DNA of 64,000 nt from positions 62,001-126,000 of the forward strand of contig JAEYWY010000022.1 in assembly GCA_023428695.1 (NCBI GenBank). The letters are read 5' to 3'. A model generated the notes under the pieces. That model was not told the DNA's origin, made no database searches, and was given only the letters and a program-made list of their open reading frames with translations. Below are positions 59,411 to 64,000 of the stretch, piece after piece; the stretch's first letter is position 1, and each line of letters starts with the position of its first letter. The stretch comes from Bacteroidota bacterium (GTDB taxonomy: Bacteria > Bacteroidota > Bacteroidia > Cytophagales > Cyclobacteriaceae). The translations under genes and the position numbers were made by a program.

Positions 59411-60742
59411 ATGCTACTTATTTACCTCGTCATCAGCATCCTGCTGATTGTCGTACTCACGACGCGATTACACATTCATCCGTTCCTGACTCTTTTTATC
59501 GTCGCCATCAGTTTCGGTCTCGTCTCCGGTATGCCGCTGGCGACGATCCTGCAATCCATTAACGAAGGCTTTGGAGGAACACTGGGCAAAATCGGTTTCA
59601 TTATTGTCTTCGGTGTCCTGATAGGCACGTTCCTGGAAAACACCGGCGGGGCTTACAAACTCGCTGAAAAAGTGCTGCGACTCACCGGGAGAAAACGCGT
59701 TACTCCCGCGATGGGTATCATAGGTTACATCGTCTCAATTCCCGTCTTTGCTGACAGTGGATTCTTATTGATGTCGCCGCTGGCCAAGAGCCTCGCAAAG
59801 AAGGCGGGGATTTCCCTGGCAGGTCCGGCTATCGCTCTTGGCCTCGGACTGACTGCATCACACGTCATGGTACCGCCGACGCCAGGACCAATCGCTGCAG
59901 CGGGAATTCTCGGCGCAGACCTTGGACTTGTGATGATGGTCGGAATTCCGATCAGCCTGCTTACACTTATTCCGGCAATCATGTTTGCATCCTCCTACGC
60001 AGGTAAAACGTACATCAATCCCTCGCCCGAGTTGTCGGATGAAGTGTTGCAGAATCGTGCGGCTAACGCTCCCGGCGCAGCTATCTCTGCCGTTCCGATT
60101 ATTCTGCCGATTGTACTGATTGTAGCAAAGTCTCTGGTCCAGCAATACTCGGAACAATTGCCCGAAAGTGTTTTTCAAACAATCAACTTCATCGGCGAAC
60201 CGGTCATTGCACTGTTTATCGGAATGGCGCTGGCGCTGCTGCTCCCGAAAAAGCTTGAGAAGTCAATGCTTTCTTCGGAAGGATGGGTAGGCCAGGCGTT
60301 GAAGGACGCTGCAATCATCATTTTGATCACCGGTGCAGGTGGCGTCTTTGGAAAAATTCTCCAGAACTCCGGCATCACGGATTTGTTGAGTGATACACTT
60401 GTACATTACCGACTAAGCGTCTGGTTGCCTTTCCTTCTCGCAGCTGCGTTAAAAACAGCGCAAGGCTCGTCGACGGTCGCCCTGATAACAACGGCATCAC
60501 TGCTGAGTCCGCTTATGCCTTCTCTTGGATTCGAAACAGCTATGGAAAAAGCCCTGGTGGTTGTCGCTATCGGTGCGGGTTCCGCGGTCGTTTCCCACGC
60601 GAACGACAGCTTTTTCTGGGTGATTTCACAACTTACCGGACTGGACGTCCGAAACAGCTACAGACTATTTACGCTCGGTACATTCGTACTCGGTACAACG
60701 GCCGCGTTATTGGTCTATCTGACATACATATTCATTGCATAA
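59411..60742 (+). CDS. GntP family sugar-acid:H+ symporter
   Basis: The protein has 443 residues from the ATG at 59411, where the first membrane helix begins. GntP signatures include FLTLFIVAISFGLVSGMPLA, KIGFIIVFGVLIGTFLENTG, FADSGFLLMSPLAKSLAKKA, HVMVPPTPGPIAAAGILGAD, ITGAGGVFGKILQNSGI and AQGSSTVALITTASLLSPL. About 12 helices are expected. GntP carriers import gluconate, glucuronate-type or pentonate sugar acids with protons. In this operon xylonate, arabinonate or an aldonic acid is likely (inference). It begins a three-gene operon with 27- and 30-base gaps. Confidence 0.93.
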   Translation: MLLIYLVISILLIVVLTTRLHIHPFLTLFIVAISFGLVSGMPLATILQSINEGFGGTLGKIGFIIVFGVLIGTFLENTGGAYKLAEKVLRLTGRKRVTPAMGIIGYIVSIPVFADSGFLLMSPLAKSLAKKAGISLAGPAIALGLGLTASHVMVPPTPGPIAAAGILGADLGLVMMVGIPISLLTLIPAIMFASSYAGKTYINPSPELSDEVLQNRAANAPGAAISAVPIILPIVLIVAKSLVQQYSEQLPESVFQTINFIGEPVIALFIGMALALLLPKKLEKSMLSSEGWVGQALKDAAIIILITGAGGVFGKILQNSGITDLLSDTLVHYRLSVWLPFLLAAALKTAQGSSTVALITTASLLSPLMPSLGFETAMEKALVVVAIGAGSAVVSHANDSFFWVISQLTGLDVRNSYRLFTLGTFVLGTTAALLVYLTYIFIA

Positions 60743-60769
60743 CAAAACAAAATAAATAAGGACAACCTC

Positions 60770-61603
60770 ATGAAAATTTACAAAGTACCACAAGGCGTAG
60801 TGATCGAGCATGAAGGAAAATTTACAACCCTCGAGAATGAACACTGGGATCAATTCGTCAATGATGATAATCTCTATGACAAGATGCTGAAGCTTTCGCG
60901 TGAACGCGGACCCGATGACCGTGGTGCCGGACTCGCTCGCGAACACGCCCAGGCACCAATTCACAACCAGGAAATCTGGGCGTCTGGTGTTACGTATTTC
61001 AGAAGTAAAGTAGGAAGACAGGAAGAGTCCAAAGACACAGGTGGTGCACACTTCTATGCGCACGTATATGAAGCGCCACGCCCTGAGATTTTCTTCAAGG
61101 CGACAGCGCATCGCACTTCAGGACCTGGTGAACCTGTCTGCATTCGGGAAGACTCCACGTGGGACGTCCCCGAGCCGGAACTCACACTAATGATCACTTC
61201 TTCGGGCAAGATCGTTGGCTATACGATCGGCAATGACATGAGCTCGCGAAGCATTGAAGGTGAAAATCCTTTGTACCTTCCGCAAGCGAAATGTTATGAC
61301 AAAAGCGCTGCGATCGGACCCTGCATATTTGTAACAAAAACTCCGCTCGATCCGTCAACGGTCATTCAACTGGAGATATTCCGTGGCGAAAAGGTTTTTG
61401 AGGGAAGCATTGAGATTAATCAGATCAAACGCTCCTTTGAAGAACTCGTGAGCTATCTTTACAAGGCATGCAGTTTTCCGTACGGCAGTCTGCTAATGAC
61501 CGGCACCGGTATTGTACCCGGTAGCGATTTCACACTCAAAAAGAACGATGAAATCCGTATCACGATTGAACCCATCGGAACGCTTATCAATACCGTTGCA
61601 TAA
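60770..61603 (+). CDS. FAH-family 2-keto-3-deoxy sugar-acid dehydratase
   Basis: The protein has 277 residues. It has the fumarylacetoacetate-hydrolase fold with the metal residues Glu135 and Glu137 (DVPEPELTL) and Asp156 (TIGNDMSSRS), and the pattern GVTYFRSKVGRQEES and MTGTGIVPGSDFTLKKNDEI. This arrangement and length match the archaeal and bacterial 2-keto-3-deoxy-pentonate dehydratases that yield 2-oxoglutarate semialdehyde, the substrate of the enzyme encoded 30 bases downstream. The function is therefore supported by both family and context. A specific stereoisomer (D-xylonate or L-arabinonate series) cannot be fixed. Confidence 0.85.
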   Translation: MKIYKVPQGVVIEHEGKFTTLENEHWDQFVNDDNLYDKMLKLSRERGPDDRGAGLAREHAQAPIHNQEIWASGVTYFRSKVGRQEESKDTGGAHFYAHVYEAPRPEIFFKATAHRTSGPGEPVCIREDSTWDVPEPELTLMITSSGKIVGYTIGNDMSSRSIEGENPLYLPQAKCYDKSAAIGPCIFVTKTPLDPSTVIQLEIFRGEKVFEGSIEINQIKRSFEELVSYLYKACSFPYGSLLMTGTGIVPGSDFTLKKNDEIRITIEPIGTLINTVA

Positions 61604-61633
61604 CTGTGACACTTAAATGACCCGGAATTACTT

Positions 61634-63217
61634 ATGACGACTTTGGCAGGAAGAAGTATCATCGGAAACGCGCTTTCGAAATCAGAAGGTGAAAAGTTTT
61701 TTGGCGTTAATCCGTCTTCAGGAAAAAACCTGGAACCTGGTTTTTACGAAGCCAGCGATGACGACATTAACAGCGCCATTCAATTGGCCACGAAAGCTTA
61801 CGCAACGTATCGCCGAAAAAGTGGAAGTGAAAAAGCCACGCTACTCGACGCAATTGCGGACGAGATTAATGCACTGGGCGACGATCTCATTCGACGCGCT
61901 ATGGAGGAAACGGGATTACCGGAAGCCAGATTGATTGGTGAACGAGCACGCACCGTGAATCAACTCAGGTTGTTCGCATCGCTGCTTCGTGAGGGCTCAT
62001 GGGTTGATGCACGTATCGACCTGGCCGACCCGGAGCGAAAGCCGTTACCTCGTCCTGATATCCGCAGCATGTTACGACCTCTTGGCCCTGTAGGTGTGTT
62101 TGGTGCAAGCAATTTCCCGCTTGCGTTTTCCGTTGCCGGCGGCGACACTGCTTCGGCACTCGCTGCAGGATGTACGGTGGTTGTGAAAGCGCATCCCTCC
62201 CACCCCGGCACGAGTGAACTTGTTGGTTTAGCCATACAGCGCGCGGTCCAAAAGGCAGGTATGCCCGAAGGAACATTTTCCATGGTGCACGGCCACAGTA
62301 CACGCGTGGGACTTGCTATTGTGCGTCATAAGGACATTTGCGCGATTGGATTCACCGGTTCATTTCACGGAGGAAAAGCACTATTCGATGAGGCCGCCAG
62401 GCGCGATGTACCGATACCGGTATACGCAGAAATGGGCAGCACGAATCCCGTTTTCATTTTGCCCGGCGCCTTATCCGAACGCCGCGAAGCTATTGCGAGG
62501 GATCTGGCCGCGTCGGTCACCATGGGAACCGGTCAGTTTTGTACCAACCCGGGCCTGGTAGTTTTGCAGGATTCAGATACGGCACAGGCGTTTAAGACGC
62601 AACTTGCCGAAACAATAGGTGGTATCGCCCCGGGCGTGATGCTCAACAGCCGGATTCAACGCAGTTACGAGGAAGGCCTCCAACGCCTCGGCAGCAATTC
62701 AACGGTACGGGTACTCGCAAAGGGAACTCCTCAGGGCGATGGTTGCCTCGGCGGTGCCGCATTCCTTGAAGTTGCTGGTTCAGATTTCCTCCGGGACGAA
62801 TCGCTTGAGCAGGAAGTCTTCGGTCCATCAACGCTGGCAGTAGGCGCAAACACCCGCTCACAGCTACTGGAAATTGCGAAGAAACTTTCGGGACACCTTA
62901 CGGCGACTGTTCATGGAACACAACAGGACCTGCTTGAATACCGCGACCTTTTTGAAATCCTCGAACAAAAGGTGGGCAGACTGCTGATCAACGGCTACCC
63001 TACTGGCGTTGAGGTTTGTCATGCGATGGTGCACGGTGGTCCTTATCCTTCTGCTTCGGATAGCCGCACAACGTCCGTGGGCACACTCGCGATCCTGCGC
63101 TTCTGCAGACCAGTTTGTTACCAGGCGTTTCCGGATGAATTGCTTCCCGAAGAATTGAAGGCCGGCAATCCGCTCGGAATTCTCCGATTGGTCAACGGCG
63201 AATACGGAAGAAAGTAA
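61634..63217 (+). CDS. 2-oxoglutarate semialdehyde dehydrogenase, NADP-type aldehyde dehydrogenase
   Basis: The protein has 527 residues. It has the ALDH landmarks: Asn160 (VFGASNFPLAFS), a nucleotide-binding turn FTGSFHGGKALFDEAA, general-base Glu266 (AEMGSTNPVF) and catalytic Cys303 (GTGQFCTNPG). The FPLAFSVAGGDTASALAAGC segment and the late PTGVEVCHAMVHGGPYPSAS stretch are those of type III KGSADH enzymes. It oxidises 2-oxoglutarate semialdehyde to 2-oxoglutarate, completing a Weimberg-type route. It ends the GntP-FAH-ALDH operon and converges with the GH10 gene, 10 bases away. Confidence 0.94.
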   Translation: MTTLAGRSIIGNALSKSEGEKFFGVNPSSGKNLEPGFYEASDDDINSAIQLATKAYATYRRKSGSEKATLLDAIADEINALGDDLIRRAMEETGLPEARLIGERARTVNQLRLFASLLREGSWVDARIDLADPERKPLPRPDIRSMLRPLGPVGVFGASNFPLAFSVAGGDTASALAAGCTVVVKAHPSHPGTSELVGLAIQRAVQKAGMPEGTFSMVHGHSTRVGLAIVRHKDICAIGFTGSFHGGKALFDEAARRDVPIPVYAEMGSTNPVFILPGALSERREAIARDLAASVTMGTGQFCTNPGLVVLQDSDTAQAFKTQLAETIGGIAPGVMLNSRIQRSYEEGLQRLGSNSTVRVLAKGTPQGDGCLGGAAFLEVAGSDFLRDESLEQEVFGPSTLAVGANTRSQLLEIAKKLSGHLTATVHGTQQDLLEYRDLFEILEQKVGRLLINGYPTGVEVCHAMVHGGPYPSASDSRTTSVGTLAILRFCRPVCYQAFPDELLPEELKAGNPLGILRLVNGEYGRK

Positions 63218-63227
63218 ACGCGCGAAA

Positions 63228-64000
63228 CTAGTTCACCACCAGCTTGCGCGTGATAATGCTGTTGCGTTTTTTCAACTGCAACAGATAAATGCCTTTCGGT
63301 GCAGTCCACACGATCTCAGTCGCCTCGCTGAAGTTTTGTTGTATTGTATTGATCGTCGCGCCCTTAAGGTCGCGGATAGCGACTTCGCGCGCACCTGCGG
63401 GTACCGATATCGTTATGACTGCGCCATGCGAGGGATTCGGGTAGACAGAAAACCCTGAATCATCCTTTTCAACAGAAGTAATCGGATAGCAGAACGTTCC
63501 ACCATAAGTTTCCGGTACGTATTCCTTCAGCCATGCGAGTGCCGGGCGTTCCGAGTTGTTGCTTCGTTTGAGGAATGCAGTTTCTTGCCACGTCTCATTC
63601 TGACGATATCCCCATAGCGTGATGCCCTGCACAGCGGTGTGATTCCAGAGTACAGGAAAAATCTTTTTGTACAGATCGAGTTGCTGATTGTCATTCGGGG
63701 TGCCTGTATTGCCAATATTACCCAGATCGAATTCAGAGATGTATACGGGAAGTCCTGTCGCACCAAGCTTGTCGAGATTAGCTTTGAGCGTTGCCTCCGG
63801 TGCGTTTTCCAACTCAAAACGGTGACCCTGTACGCCAATTCCGTCAACAAGACCGAGGTCGCCTAACAGCTTGATAATCGCGAGATATTGTGTCGTTCGT
63901 GTATTGTCGTTAATAATGCCGTACTCATTGATAAGGAGTTTCGCGTTTGGGCAATACCCCCGTGCAAGTTCGAAAGATTTGATCACCCAATCCCAGCCGG
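63228..64000 (-). CDS. Secreted GH10 xylanase with type IX sorting domain, N-terminus beyond window
   Basis: The frame is open to the window edge, so only about 256 C-terminal residues are seen. It begins in the GH10 barrel (GWDWVIKSFELARGYCPNAK; LLINEYGIINDN; VDGIGVQGHRFELEN) and has the nucleophile Glu in LPVYISEFDLG and ITLWGYRQNETWQ. After about residue 175 a C-terminal type A sorting domain follows (SGFSVYPNPSHGAVITISVP; APKGIYLLQLKKRNSIITRK ending LVVN). The protein should be exported by the type IX system and act outside the cell or on its surface. The acid/base Glu is outside the window. Confidence 0.93.
   Translation of the reverse strand, partial: GWDWVIKSFELARGYCPNAKLLINEYGIINDNTRTTQYLAIIKLLGDLGLVDGIGVQGHRFELENAPEATLKANLDKLGATGLPVYISEFDLGNIGNTGTPNDNQQLDLYKKIFPVLWNHTAVQGITLWGYRQNETWQETAFLKRSNNSERPALAWLKEYVPETYGGTFCYPITSVEKDDSGFSVYPNPSHGAVITISVPAGAREVAIRDLKGATINTIQQNFSEATEIVWTAPKGIYLLQLKKRNSIITRKLVVN

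Noticed and set aside
1..64000. CRISPR arrays, tRNA or rRNA genes, insertion sequences, prophage
   Set aside because: I looked for regular direct repeats, tRNA-like arms, transposase or integrase motifs and phage genes and saw none.

Overview
The window looks like chromosomal DNA from a gliding-type Bacteroidota bacterium, most likely a soil or plant-litter member of the Cytophagales. That assignment is inferred from gene content: a SusC/SusD pair, a C-terminal sorting domain of the type IX secretion system on a xylanase, ABC permeases of the duplicated FtsX type, few recognisable Shine-Dalgarno sites, and homologues typical of that group. I saw no rRNA, tRNA, CRISPR array, transposase or integrase, and no phage genes.

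Bases 1-23,600 hold ordinary and housekeeping genes. They include the end of a MATE exporter, a VOC protein, an alpha/beta hydrolase + ECF sigma + membrane protein operon, a repeat-rich surface protein, a membrane adenylyl cyclase, a pyruvate kinase relative lacking the C domain, a Nudix hydrolase, a Tat-exported Gfo/Idh oxidoreductase, DUF418 and DUF819 membrane proteins, two small regulators, a DUF1080 protein, an FtsX-type permease and exonuclease VII (xseA, xseB).

Bases 23,720-30,326 (minus strand) carry a complete six-gene ebo cluster, eboA-eboB-eboC-eboD-eboE-eboF, tightly packed. It encodes an uncharacterised protein, a TatD-like metallohydrolase, a UbiA-type prenyltransferase, a 3-dehydroquinate-synthase-like cyclase, a xylose-isomerase-like TIM barrel and an alkaline-phosphatase-superfamily enzyme. 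The cluster is known from bacteria, some algal plastids and cyanobacterial scytonemin loci, but its product has not been established. It is the best candidate here for an unexplained biochemical system.

Bases 30,417-44,544 form a stress or dormancy island: three tandem-domain universal stress proteins, DUF2267, a possible TerB-like protein, a divergent L,D-transpeptidase-like lipoprotein, a PAS histidine kinase, a cardiolipin-synthase-like enzyme, a DUF302 protein, a phosphoribosyltransferase-fold protein with an altered PRPP loop, Hsp20, a triple-BON protein, DUF4136, a flavin-binding PPOX-fold protein and YtxH. The mixture resembles low-oxygen or stationary-phase regulons of other bacteria (inference).

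Bases 45,027-47,966 hold an ECF sigma factor overlapping a gene for a single polypeptide with an anti-sigma-like N-terminus, one membrane span and an external trypsin-like protease. Two small envelope lipoprotein genes follow.

Bases 47,972-64,000 form a glucuronoxylan utilisation locus. SusC and SusD import oligosaccharides, GH10 xylanases cut the backbone, and a GH115 alpha-glucuronidase removes (methyl)glucuronic acid. Mannonate dehydratase serves glucuronate breakdown. A divergent GntP permease, FAH-family dehydratase and 2-oxoglutarate-semialdehyde dehydrogenase operon fits non-phosphorylative oxidation of pentonates to 2-oxoglutarate. A near-palindromic TGCAACCGATTGCA site and a second half-copy lie between the two divergent arms and may coordinate them.
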